This document shows positions 36,536 through 46,508 of a DNA stretch of 64,000 bases, in pieces. Location of the stretch: positions 6,076,001 to 6,140,000 of the forward strand of contig NC_035790.1 in assembly GCF_001653235.2 (NCBI RefSeq). The letters run 5' to 3'. Positions within the stretch are counted from its first letter, which is position 1. Each line of letters starts with the position of its first letter. This DNA is from Pochonia chlamydosporia 170 (taxonomy: Eukaryota > Ascomycota > Sordariomycetes > Hypocreales > Clavicipitaceae). The notes beneath the pieces were generated by a model. It searched no databases. It saw only the letters and a list, made by a program, of their open reading frames with translations, and was not told the DNA's origin. Made by a program: the position numbers and the translations under genes.

Positions 36536-37648
36536 TGTGGGATATGGCGGGTACGCGGAAGAAGTAGACAAGCGAGCAGTGTGGTGCGACTCGATCCCCA
36601 GGCTTAGAGTTGTAATGTTTTTGCAGCCTCTATGATGTAGAAGCGGGTGCACGAGGGATGCCAGTCGCAAAGGGAGTAGCCCTTGATCGGAGCGCACGCC
36701 TCTGGAGCGCAGGTGGTCCAAGAGAGTCGAGGGAGCGGGGATAATTGCTAGGCGATACTGTGAATTAAAGAGGCGGTTAGAATTAGGCCAAGTAGGTGCG
36801 CTGCGATATTTCAAAGACGATGCGCAAAAATTATTGTTGTTAAAAAATGGCGGAGATTAATCGTGATGATGTATGGAGGATGGGAGGAGAAGTGCTTGAC
36901 ATTCATGGGCTTAGATTACAATGTAAGTAGGAGGCTGGGTGGACTGTGCAAGGAATGCGTGTGCGCCAGCCCCCTCCTTGTCTGCTTTGTCGCTTTCTGC
37001 TTGCTACCCGGCAGCCCAAAGCTGTGTGGCCCAGCTGTCGCCAGTATGTGGTCTGCCCTGGATCGCTGTGACACCTGTGAGTGGCCCTTAGAGCTGAAGA
37101 CCCACTAAAAATTTGGGACGAAACGGCGCGTGCCTCGCCTGCTTTCATGCTAGACGCGTCTGTTTCGCGCCATGGGCAGCCAATCAGAAATAGCAACGGC
37201 AGTGAACAAGGCACAAGCACCCTTGGCACTTCATCACCGTTTGCCGGTGGCCCCTCGCATCAATCCGATCAATTGATCACGTCTGCCCAAACAGCCCTGA
37301 ACAGTGCTCCGTACAGTACGGATCAAGCTGGTTCTTACCCACCCGGCCCTGTCAGCGTGTGTTGTTGCATGATTTCATGGTTGGAAACTTTACCCCTCGT
37401 CTGATTCATGCTCAACAATTCGGGCGTTTGGCATTGGAGCTCCACGAGCCAAGCAACGACCCTCCAACCGTTTTTCTTCATGTGCGCCCCAGACATCACG
37501 TCACTCTTTCACATTCATCAACATACATGTTAACCCTGCACCCTAGCCACGGCAGCATTTCCTTGTTTCTCATACTCCGTACATCTTTGTGATTGCCAAT
37601 TCCTGCCAACCCCGCGACACGTCAGCCACATTTTCTCCAAGCGCATTC
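36536..37648. other. Intergenic, divergent promoter of the CDK-motif protein and Duo1
   Basis: 1.1 kb between divergent starts. Contains an MCB box and an adjacent TTTCGCGC, annotated separately, plus motif copies near 37305-37320 and at 37573. No supported gene. Confidence 0.55.
37154..37170. promoter_or_regulatory. MCB box ACGCGT followed by E2F/SBF-like TTTCGCGC
   Basis: ACGCGT at 37154-37159 and TTTCGCGC at 37163-37170 lie between two genes expected to be cell-cycle regulated. ACGCGT is the MBF site; TTTCGCGC resembles E2F/SBF sites. A lone ACGCGT is expected roughly every 4 kb, so it is the pairing and location that are suggestive. Confidence 0.4.
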
Positions 37649-38405
37649 ATGGCCGACGACACTGAATACACAGAGTCCGATATTTGGGCATCGCCATCAC
37701 CGGCTCCCCTAGCTGCTCGTCCGAAGACTCCCAAGACCCCAAAGACCCCGAAGACACCGACTGGGCCAGCTCCTGCGTCGGAGACTGTCAGCCGTGATGA
37801 TCTTTTACGCAGAGAGTTGGAAGGGGTCAGAAGCTTGAATAATGGCATTGAGGGTCTGCTGGGCACTTTGGACCGCGCAGGCAATAATATGCAGGTACGC
37901 CACATACTTTCACCTACTTTGGTATTCTGTCACTGCAAATTACCTAACATAATGACTTTCCAAGGTCGTGGCCAGGACTGTTGCCAATGCATCTACCTTA
38001 TTAAACACCTGGACGAGAATACTGTCACAGACTGAACATAATCAACGCCTAGTTCTACACCCGGGTTGGAAAGGCGTGACCGAAGACTTAGCCGAACAAG
38101 AGGCGGAAGCCTTGGAGAAACAGCGTGCCGCAGAGCGAAAAGCTGCCGAGGAAGAACAAAGAAGGGAAGAGCTACGACGTCGCCGGGAAGAAGAGGAGAC
38201 CACTAGAAGATTGGCCCCTTCGACTTCAAGGGGCACAAGAGGTCTGAGAAGGACGCGAAGTCGTGGTAGAGTTGCCACTAGAGGAGGCACTACAGGAAGT
38301 CGTCTACCGGAACCACCTACGTCAAGTTCTTCAAGAAGTCGTGGTACGTCAGGCATAGGTCGCGGAATAGGGTCAACCAGAAGCCGCTCGCGGGCTGCAC
38401 GGTGA
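37649..38405 (+). CDS. duo1: DASH/DAM1 kinetochore complex subunit Duo1
   Basis: Component of the fungal DASH ring that couples kinetochores to microtubule plus ends. Exons 37649..37894 and 37965..38405 join in phase 0 (CAG|GTC) to give 228 aa. The Duo1 core is clear across the junction: RRELEGVRSLNNGIEGLLGT, then AGNNMQVVARTVANASTLLN and TWTRILSQTEHNQRLVLHP. Upstream is a threonine/proline stretch with KTPKTPKTPKTPTGP, and downstream a strong E/R/K coiled coil (about residues 130-165) followed by a basic, arginine-rich disordered tail. The T-P-K repeats are candidate CDK or other mitotic kinase sites. The gene converges on RNase H2 subunit B with only 114 bp between stop codons. Confidence 0.93.
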
Positions 38406-38519
38406 AAGTCAAACCTATTGTTGGGTTTTGACTTGCCCCTGCAACCTAGACATTACGTTACGTTTCCAATATTGTTGGCATTTAGATACCCGGGTATGAA
38501 TCTCCAAAATGAATTTCTT

Positions 38520-39854
38520 CTATTTCGCCTTAAAAAAATGACTGAGCTTCATCATCCCGCTTGTGTTGACCTTTTTGAGATCTCTTACACCCCGACTCTC
38601 GTTAGCCTTGCGCTTTTTCTCCTCTTCCATTTTGCGCTTCTTCTCTTGGCGCAACTCGTCTTCTTCCTCATCCCGTATTCTCTTCCTCGAGTAATCGGCT
38701 GCCGAGTTGGCGGAAATAGCTTCAGCTCGCAGCTCAGCCAGTCTGGCTAGGTACTTATCTAGTTGTGAAAAATCGATTGAGCATATGTCTGCTTGTGAGA
38801 GGTAGCCTTTTAGCTGTTCCGTAGTCTCGGCAGGGATATACCGGGAACAAATAAAGTCGAAGGCGACACGGAGTCGTTGGAGCGAGGTGACTTCCGGGGT
38901 TGCTTGAATTGCGGTCAAGTTGGAATCTTGGGCTTGCTCCGACTCAACAAAGGATGTCGCCGCTGTTGAGGGTTGCGATGCAAACGAGGAATTGGAGTCT
39001 GCCGTGGCAATTGTTGACTGAGACTGAGCAGAGTCGGTTAGAGGGGTTGAAACCTCGGATTCTATGACAATCTCAGTTATCGTTTGGGTTTGACTTTGGC
39101 CAGACTTAGCCGCCAGGCTGCTGCGTTGTAGCAAAATGGGTGCCTCCAAGGCCCTCTTGACGAACTTCTCCTCCAGACTTGCTGGCAGTCCACCGTCGCT
39201 CAGCCTCTTGGCCTTTTCTAGTATCGTAGCGAGGAGCTTCTTCTCGCTGAGTCGGAACATTTTCTCGTCCCCTGCGTCGACAGTATCGCAAATGACCTCC
39301 ATTCTTGACTCAATCAGCTCCCTTGTTGCTCCCAACTGCAATATTTCAGACAAATGGGAGCTCTCTTCTGGTAGATTATCGAAATGGTCGTCGGTAGACA
39401 AGAACATCCTCTTTTTCTCACCCGAGCCCTTTTCGACTTTGCCACCAGTCAATGATGGTAGCACCAAAAACAGCGGATCTATCAACGTTGCGACAAACAT
39501 GTCGGAGGAGGATATTAGATTTATGGATGCGTTTGATTCCTTCTTATCTGCATCGTCATCGCCTGGTTTCCCACTATTTTCTATTAGCCAGCTTCGCGGC
39601 GCCGACTTTGGGGCTGAAATCTTTGTGAATTCGTGGATGCCGGCCGTAGGGCACACGAGATATCGCGATGGGCTGCCATGTCGTGGATGGGGCAAAGTAA
39701 CAATGCGCGCCTCTGATGTTGCGGCTTTTGGGAAGATGAATACATTTGGTGATGGGCCTTCTCTGGGAGTAAGAGTGTGTTTGGAAGTTGAGTTCGAGGT
39801 GGGAGCGTCTGCTGATTCGGTCGCAGCCGGCTTTGTTGACCTCGTTCGAGGCAT
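38520..39854 (-). CDS. Ribonuclease H2 subunit B (Ydr279/RNASEH2B family)
   Basis: Non-catalytic subunit of the RNase H2 heterotrimer, which removes ribonucleotides and R-loops from DNA. Single exon, 444 aa, from ATG 39854 (MPRTRSTK). The N-terminal triple-barrel part includes FIFPKAATSEARIVTLPHPR, YLVCPTAGIHEFTKI and the block MFVATLIDPLFLVLPSL, which is diagnostic for the family. The helical C-terminal half is followed by a K/E/R-rich segment. The last residues, MMKLSHFFKAK, form a PIP-box-like motif (hydrophobic at position 4, FF at 7-8, Met in place of Gln), in the same place as the PCNA-binding motif of human RNASEH2B. Divergent from Mcm10, with two MCB boxes between. Confidence 0.92.
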   Translation of the reverse strand: MPRTRSTKPAATESADAPTSNSTSKHTLTPREGPSPNVFIFPKAATSEARIVTLPHPRHGSPSRYLVCPTAGIHEFTKISAPKSAPRSWLIENSGKPGDDDADKKESNASINLISSSDMFVATLIDPLFLVLPSLTGGKVEKGSGEKKRMFLSTDDHFDNLPEESSHLSEILQLGATRELIESRMEVICDTVDAGDEKMFRLSEKKLLATILEKAKRLSDGGLPASLEEKFVKRALEAPILLQRSSLAAKSGQSQTQTITEIVIESEVSTPLTDSAQSQSTIATADSNSSFASQPSTAATSFVESEQAQDSNLTAIQATPEVTSLQRLRVAFDFICSRYIPAETTEQLKGYLSQADICSIDFSQLDKYLARLAELRAEAISANSAADYSRKRIRDEEEDELRQEKKRKMEEEKKRKANESRGVRDLKKVNTSGMMKLSHFFKAK

Positions 39855-40551
39855 AGCTGTAATATGCGACAAACAAGTTCGACCGGTTTTCGGTAGTGAG
39901 GATGTCGGATTCTTGCAAAAAAGTTTGATAATTTACCAACATGGGTCTCCAAAAAGTCAAATCCAAAAAATCATGTGCGTTGATATTTAGGGAAGCGATG
40001 AATTGATTGTGGTAATTATTCAAGGGACTGGATGCTTTGAGAGAAGACCAGACTGTTGGTGTGGTGGCCCAATTGGACAAACGCGTCGACGACGGTGCGA
40101 CTGCAGGGGTTCGATCCTCTGACGCGTAAAGCGTGTCCCCAACTTGAAGCCGAAAAGCCTGTCTGGTGCCGCAATGGCCCAGACATTGAGTGGCCCAGTT
40201 GCTGCATGTGCCGGCACTGGGCACTCAACATTCCCCATCTGACCCCATGCGCTAATCGCAACCTATATCAATTTTTCGATAACCAATCTGTCGATTTTAC
40301 CGCGCAGAAGTAAATTACTTTCGCTGTTTTCAACGGCTGTTCGCATTGCTGTTTGTGTATTTACTCGTAACGCAGCCTGGAGTTGAGCTCCAGCTGTATG
40401 GCTAGGGCTGCTCAACGGCCATAGCCAGCCATCTGGTTATGCGCCTCGCGGTGCCTTGGCCTTTCATTTCGTTTCTTCATTTTTGATACCTCATTGATAC
40501 TGAATTTTCTGCTTGGTTATATAGCAGTAGCCACATCGTGCCCGGATAAAC
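39855..40551. other. Intergenic, divergent RNase H2B / Mcm10 promoter
   Basis: 697 bp between two replication/repair genes. Two MCB boxes are annotated separately. Between and around them are sequences that imitate tRNA A and B boxes, but no tRNA folds. Confidence 0.65.
40081..40127. promoter_or_regulatory. Pair of MCB boxes (ACGCGT), candidate MBF control of two replication genes
   Basis: ACGCGT at 40081-40086 and again at 40122-40127; each extends to a 7-bp inverted match (ACGCGTC ... GACGCGT). They lie about 230 bp upstream of the RNase H2B start and 425 bp upstream of the Mcm10 start. In yeasts, paired MCB boxes bind MBF and drive G1/S expression of replication genes. Confidence 0.55.
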
Positions 40552-42957
40552 ATGGCTCCAGGTGGGTAGTGTCAAATATTGTTTTCACCCAATATCTACT
40601 ATTCTTCGGCCTCTGGCTGACGACAACACACTACAGACTCTGAACCGCAATGGCCACCCCGATCTCCCCACGAGGCATTACTAAGTACTCCTGGCGGCCG
40701 TCAACGATATCGCGAAATGATGAACCGAACATCGCCATCGCCATCACCCATGAGAAGTGCTCGAGCATTGGCGGCAATCACATCATCACCCAGCGCTGGA
40801 CTAGGCATTCAGCTACCCGACGACGACGACCTAGACGGTGACGAAGACGACGAGGAGACACTGCAACTAAAGCTCCAAGAGATCCAGGCAAAATTGAGAC
40901 TAAAAAAGCTTCAAAATGCCAAGGCCAGGGAGCAAGCTTCCATACAAAGAGATGTAGTGGCCGAACCGCGGTCAGATCCCGTCCTACCCAGTCCAAATCG
41001 TCGCACCCGGGCTCGCACACCAGGCGCCGATGAGAATGTACGGCCTGCTTCCCAAAATCAGATAACTGTACCCGCATCTCCAGTTCGAAAGCTCCAATTT
41101 CTACAGCAACAAACGTCACCTAGCAGAGTATTCCTAGGCATTGATAAGGGTCTGAAAGCCAAGGATATTTCTCTCAAACGCGCGCCGACTCAAAAAGGAG
41201 GCAAATCCGGAACCTCTCAAACCGGAGGATATTTAAACCGATCTAGATCAGTACATTCCCCCACACTGTCAACGGAAGCGTCACGGCCGTTGAGTTTCAA
41301 TGAGAGGCTTGCCTCCGCTCGGACAGAAGAAGTGGCTAGAGCGGAAAGGAAGGAGAAGATACAAAGGCTGCGCACCAATGCATTTGGGATCGGGCAGGAA
41401 GAGATTGAGCGATACAAGAAGAATGCAGTAGAGATTTCAGACGAGCCATTACCTCCTCCAACATTCACCCGTGACGAAATTTTGGGGAGCTCGGCCCCAT
41501 CAGCTTCAAAGTTGCCTCGAAGCAAGACCGCGCCAAATCTTCACTCACGGCCAGAGTCTCACAATTCAAACTTATCGTCCTCGACGTTGGAGAAATCCGC
41601 TACTGATGACTCTTCATCGACAGAGGAAGGCTCATTTGAAGCCTATTCCTGCCTCCATCTTTCGAGGCGAATACTTCCTCATACGGTTGTTACTCGCAAT
41701 GTTTCTAAAAAGAAGATTCTCAACATCAAAGACCTATTAAGAGATGTTAAAGCACCGGATTTTGCCCTACCGGATGTGGAACAGGATATCGTTGTATTTG
41801 CTGTTGTGGCTCGCAAGTCGGAACCTCGGGCACATAAGCCAACGGCGAACCAAAAGCAAGAAGACCGAGGCAAATACCTCGTTATTACATTAACAGATTT
41901 GGAATTTGAGCTGGATCTCTTCCTATTCAATTCTGGGTTTACGCGGTTTTGGAGGTTGACTCCGGGTACGGTTGTTGCGATTCTTAACCCAAACATTATG
42001 CCTCCGCCACCAGGAAGACAAGATACGGGTCGTTTCAGCCTTGTCATCAACTCAGACGAAGACATTATACTAGAAATTGGCTCTGCTCGCGACTTGGGCT
42101 TCTGCCAATCCGTGAAGAAAGATGGCCAATTATGTGGTGCATGGGTGAACAAGAAGAAGACACACTTTTGTGAATTCCACTCCAACGAAGCGATACGAAA
42201 GCAACGATCTTCACGAGTTGAAGTCAACTCTAGTGGCTTCGGCGGGTGGGAGAGGAAGAGCAAGTTCGCACCTGGACAAAACGACGACAAGAAGAAGGGC
42301 TCAAGCAACTACGACTGGGAAACTAGGACGCAATGGTTTGCCACACGATCGCTTAGTGCAGCAGATCTGATTGACGGCAAGGACCGTGGTGCAGCCGACA
42401 AGAAAGAAAGAGCGGAGTTTGTCAAACGAGGCTTGGAGGCGAAAGAAAAGGAACGTGAGATGATGAAGAAGTTGGGCAACATAGGTAACGCTGCAGGACG
42501 GGAATACATGCAGCGGGCAGGGCTCAAAGCCAGCGGCAGTCAAACGTCTCTCGCCGCAGAGCAACCCTTTGGGTCAATAACAGATCAAGAGCCTACGAAA
42601 CACGATGCTCTGTCTCTAGGTCTAATCAGCAAAGACCGGACAATCCACCTCAGTCCCATTAAACGCAAAAGACCCGACAGTTCACAAGCGAGTTCCGTCG
42701 TAGGTAGCACCAACTCGGCCTCATCCGCCGCCGCCGCATTCGGCTGGGGTTCTAATTTACGAGACAAGCTATCAAAAATGAAAGAAGGAGAGAAACTTCA
42801 CAAAGGGGGCGATCCCCCACCAGTGAGGAAGAAGACAAGATTTGTCACGGAGAAGGGCATTCGGGTGGCTGGAAGAGAAAGCCTAGGTATGGATTTCTCG
42901 GAGAGGCAGATATCTCTGGGTGATGACGACGACGACGACGAATTAGTTATTGTATAA
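40552..42957 (+). CDS. mcm10: Minichromosome maintenance protein 10 (replication initiation factor Mcm10)
   Basis: Replication factor that activates the CMG helicase and links it to DNA polymerase alpha. Exons 40552..40561 and 40637..42957 give 776 aa. The first exon is only 10 nt (ATG GCT CCA G). Joined to the second it yields MAPDSEPQWPPRSPHEALLS, which looks genuinely coding, whereas the first ATG inside exon 2 (40717) would lose 30 residues. An N-terminal coiled coil (EETLQLKLQEIQAKLRLKKL) is followed by a disordered part. The central OB fold includes KYLVITLTDLEFELDLFLF and FWRLTPGTVVAILNPNIMPP, and the Mcm10 zinc finger starts at about C493 (GFCQSVKKDGQLCGAWVNKK, then THFCEFH). The C-terminus is K/E-rich and ends in an acidic D-run. 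The gene is divergent from RNase H2B. Confidence 0.93.
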
Positions 42958-43339
42958 CATTGCATTTTGGAGGGTTTAAAAGAACAACGTCATAGCAGTG
43001 GCATGTTTGTCTATGGTAGCATTTGTTTAGCATTGTGCTTTGGTATGGCTGAAATAGCTGAATAACATGATTTATGAGCGATCACAAAATTGTACGTGCA
43101 GTCTGTTTTTTTGTTTCCAACTGATGGGTAGTATTAATAGAACAGGAGGGCATTGCTGAACATCGTGACCTCATACTCTACCTATTGCGAAGTAGCCACA
43201 GAACCTATCTTCTCTGAGATGGTATCCGAGCGGGATGTCACCTTGCCACTTGGTGTCCAATCTCATGCTTCCTTTTAAAAATTCGGACGGGACATAATGC
43301 GACGTTGATCTCAGCTGATTCGGACATTGGGGCTGAGAA

Positions 43340-43423
43340 ACTCGAATACATAAACACGTACCGGGACCTTTTTTTTAAAATGCGCATTTAACAATGTCCC
43401 GCTGCGCATTCTTGTATTCAAGT
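43340..43423. mobile_element. MITE-like inverted repeat, unit A
   Basis: Left arm 43340-43367 and right arm 43396-43423 are 28 bp each and match as inverted repeats at 21 of 28 positions; both arms end inward at CGGGAC/GTCCCG. The 28-bp loop is T/A rich. The arms share their sequence with unit B, about 30 bp downstream. No coding capacity, so if mobile it is non-autonomous. Confidence 0.6.
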
Positions 43424-43433
43424 GAGACAGATA

Positions 43434-43566
43434 ATTGAACTCGGCTAGAGAAACTTGAATACATAAACGCGCAGCGTGAATTTTTTTTGAATGCGCGGAT
43501 ACTTTTTTGAATGCGCATTCAACAAAAGTCCCGCTGCGCATTTATGTATTCATTGAACTCGGATAG
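43434..43566. mobile_element. MITE-like inverted repeat, unit B, with flanking direct repeats
   Basis: Left arm starts at 43453 (ACTTGAATACATAAACGCGC) and right arm is 43528-43551; the 24-bp cores pair at 21 of 24 positions. The interior carries two copies of TTTTTTGAATGCGC. The unit is flanked by near-identical 15-bp direct repeats, ATTGAACTCGGCTAG at 43434 and ATTGAACTCGGATAG at 43552. That is too long for an ordinary target-site duplication and may instead reflect tandem duplication of the whole element. Confidence 0.6.
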
Positions 43567-43731
43567 AACCTACGGAGTTCTTAAGTAGGTACGGAGTAGG
43601 TATTTAAGAGTTGACATGTCCAACTCACTCTGGTTGTCATCCTCATCACTTAAGTATACAAACTCATACAACTCTACTTTACTTACTGTACTTTGCAACA
43701 ATTCTAGGTTAACCATAGCCTGACTGACGAA

Positions 43732-44019
43732 ATGCGAGCCTCACTCACCATCCTTTCTGCTCTCGGTGCTCTGGTCATCGCCAACCCACTGGTCGTACCC
43801 AAGAATCTCTCGGGCACCTGTATTTGCAGCGGACTCACCTCAAAAGAGCAATGCACTCACCCGCGCGTGGTCAGAATGTGTATATGGACGGGGGACAAAT
43901 GCAGGTGCCGCCCAAAGCCACGTACTAGTGGTCCTCCTGTTGGTCCTGGTTCTCCAGGAGGTTCTGGTCCTGGTTCTTCAGGAGGTTCTGGTCCTGGTTC
44001 TTCTACTCCTAATAATTAG
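43732..44019 (+). CDS. Small secreted cysteine-rich protein with Gly/Ser/Pro repeat tail
   Basis: Single exon, 95 aa, no family recognised. A signal peptide (MRASLTILSALGALVIA) is followed by a 40-residue cysteine-rich module with six Cys at 30, 32, 41, 50, 57 and 59. The spacing C-x-C-x8-C-x8-C-x6-C-x-C is close to symmetrical, so three disulfides are likely. There is an N-glycosylation sequon (NLS) at about 25. The tail from residue 67 is disordered and made of G-S-G-P-G-S-S units encoded by a 24-bp tandem repeat (43957-44004). Size, secretion and cysteine content fit an effector-like or antimicrobial-like protein, but this is inference from composition. It is isolated from other secreted-protein genes and lies 166 bp downstream of the inverted-repeat elements. 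Confidence 0.7.
   Translation: MRASLTILSALGALVIANPLVVPKNLSGTCICSGLTSKEQCTHPRVVRMCIWTGDKCRCRPKPRTSGPPVGPGSPGGSGPGSSGGSGPGSSTPNN
43957..44004 (+). repeat. 24-bp coding tandem repeat
   Basis: Two consecutive 24-bp units beginning GGAGGTTCTGGTCCTGGTTC, differing only at the last base, with a partial third unit just upstream. They encode the GGSGPGSS tail of the small secreted protein; unit number could vary between strains. Confidence 0.85.
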
Positions 44020-46508
44020 GAGAAATATAAACCACTGTGCTGTATAGAGTGGCCTACCGTTATGAGAGATGGCAACAGGCATGGCTACTAAGGCTGGGTT
44101 ATGGTTCAAGCATCAGATGTTTTGATTGACCGGAGCTCAACTACGACTGCGCATTGGGATTGATTTTGTTGGGATGCTGTGAGTAGGAGGTAGAAGGTGT
44201 TGGAGCTTCAGAAAACGTTGGCAAGAACTTGTAGTGATGGGCGTTTCTGTTGAGAATGGAAGTATCCTGCGCGAGATACCACGACAGCAATGTAAAACAC
44301 AAACTCCATATTCAATACAATTTCTCCAACACAATTAAGTCGCTTTGTGTGATGCTACTGAGACTGGCTGATGATGGAGATTCACTTACACGGAGGCATA
44401 GGTGGATGAACAGACTTCCACTTCACCTGTCGCATTGTTTCATACACTATTACATGAGAACTATATCAGACAAATTATCCACTTGCGTTGTGAGCAGGAG
44501 TTGGTCCGTTAATAGTTTTCCGTCTGTAAGTTCGGAGTAGGGTTGGCGGAGGCGGCAGAGAGCCGGGGTTGAGGTGTGGAATCATCACATGCAGGTTGCC
44601 GAATTCTGTAGTTTATGCCCACAAAACGGGGCTTGTTCATAAATATGAAACGACAAGTTTGAGCTTTGATCTTGCGATGAGATGACATCGGACGACACTG
44701 GCCAAATTGATTGTTCTTGGCAGAGGTATCTTCATGCTTGCATGTGTGGGGGCCAATGCTTGCTTGGACGGGAGGTTGAAACAATATTTCTGTATTCCCT
44801 AGTTCTATATTACCATGGGTCTACTCCATCTTTACCTTTAGGGTGGTATTCCTCTATATAATATATCACATGCAGCATTCATGGCTCACCTGAAAAAGCA
44901 TCACAGCGGACACAAATGTCCGTGATCGCGCCATGACCGCGATGAATCTTGATTAGTGCGCACCACACTTCCTCCGTACTCCGTACATAATTAGAACAAT
45001 CTATTTTCTCTTCTAGTTTCGACCTTTATTGGCCATTCTGCAGGAGACGTGGGATAAATAGTTTGGTTGCAGTGCATACCTTCTCTTGCCATGGTTACAG
45101 TCCCGCTGACAATGCGGATTGCAAAAGGACCAAAATCAAGGTTGCTCCCGGGGCCCTTGATGTATATCTGTGCTCCAATACGGAGTCGACGACGTATTGA
45201 TCCTCGATGATCGACGCTGTGCCTCATCGGGATAGAAGCTTTTGGCCTAATGCGACGCCGGCTGGAACTCCGGCACCTAAATGTGGTGGAGCTTCCCGCC
45301 GTTTAAGTGTACCAGTCTTTGTTTCTTAACTTCTTTTGACGATAAGAAGATAAGAAGCATAGATACGGACTGTGATTTGTTCGATTACAGTCGTCTTCGA
45401 AAAGGCAATGTGAGAGTCAAGAGTCCAAAAGACCCTGCCGCTGATGTCATTCAGTTGGACGATTCTTAACGCAACGACCACGCCACATGGTCGGTAAGAT
45501 GAGCCGAAAAGAATACGTACATTACTGGGACCATCGGATATTTTGCAGGGTCTGTGAGAAATGTGGTTCTTGGCGTTTCAGTTCTTGCTGTATGCAGCAA
45601 GACGGACTGGGTCATCTCAGGTGTTACACAAGGTGTTTGTTGGCCAGGTAGAATGACCACCTCGACCGACAGACATGATTATTACATTGAACTAATCATG
45701 GCGTGATTCTAAAAGAATCGACTTATGTCATGTTGTCCGTGGGCCCGTTATTTATCATGGGTGCATGAAATTATACCCCGGACGGCGTTTTGCGTTGCGT
45801 TTATTGCGTTTACTCGGGATGGGCGGCAGAGCCGCTAGAAACATCCTCAAGCCCACGATAATACTGCATGGACCTTTTACTTTAACAACTGACGTCAAGT
45901 GCCGTGTGATAGCCATTCAGGCACCAGATGTGCCTGAGTCCAAACAACCAGCCTGCCCCAACAACCAACGACTAGCCCCGGCTTCACCTAGCCCTGGACC
46001 CGGGAAACAAACTCCATGCCGCTCCGCAATCTATTCCAAGATGCCAAATGCACAGCCTGGTCTAAGTTTGTGTCCAAATTAAGTCTTACCGGCCACCCTT
46101 GGACCAACTTCGGCGACCGTGCTGGTCTTGCCCCAGTTACCTGATACTCCATAGGCCAGGGTGACGTAGATTGACGAATTGACGCCATTGGATGAACAAA
46201 GACACAGGGCGTGTATATAATCAGAGAATGCATGTTTCTGGCAGTCATCCACACGGCAGGAAATTTGTCAGGAACCAACGTAGAGTCAGTGGCGGCGTGG
46301 CCGTTTGCTGCTCTTGGAACAATGATTCTGAGTAGACCCCAGGTTTAGTCTTGATATGGAGGAGACCACAGGATGGGATGCTCACTCACAGGAAGTATAA
46401 CTTGGAGATATGTCCCGTCGTTGATGTGGTTCTGGTCATCCATTTCCAGCAGAGTTGCGCTGGTGTACCTAGAAAAGTACCGTCGGGCCTCGTATCCCAT
46501 AATCCACA
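44020..46508. other. Intergenic region upstream of the tyrosinase
   Basis: 2.5 kb without a gene I can support. A tandem copy of the recurrent motif is at 44971-44986. Open frames are short and overlapping. Confidence 0.5.

Larger units (their letters stand above)
42958..43731. other. Intergenic with inverted-repeat elements
   Basis: 774 bp between Mcm10 and the small secreted protein gene. It holds the MITE-like repeats at 43340-43566 and a GTACGGAGTA copy at 43589. Confidence 0.6.

Noticed and set aside
39136..39990. 284-codon plus-strand open frame
   Set aside because: Antisense to RNase H2 subunit B, whose sense reading has clear family blocks.
40058..40130. tRNA-like A box (TGGCCCAATTGG) and B box (GGTTCGATCC) at tRNA spacing
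   Set aside because: Acceptor arms do not pair, the anticodon stem is imperfect and position 33 is not T. The two MCB boxes explain much of the sequence. At best a decayed tRNA-Arg-like relic.
45765..46082. 105-codon plus-strand frame upstream of the tyrosinase
   Set aside because: Irregular composition, no domain, overlapped by another frame; likely chance.
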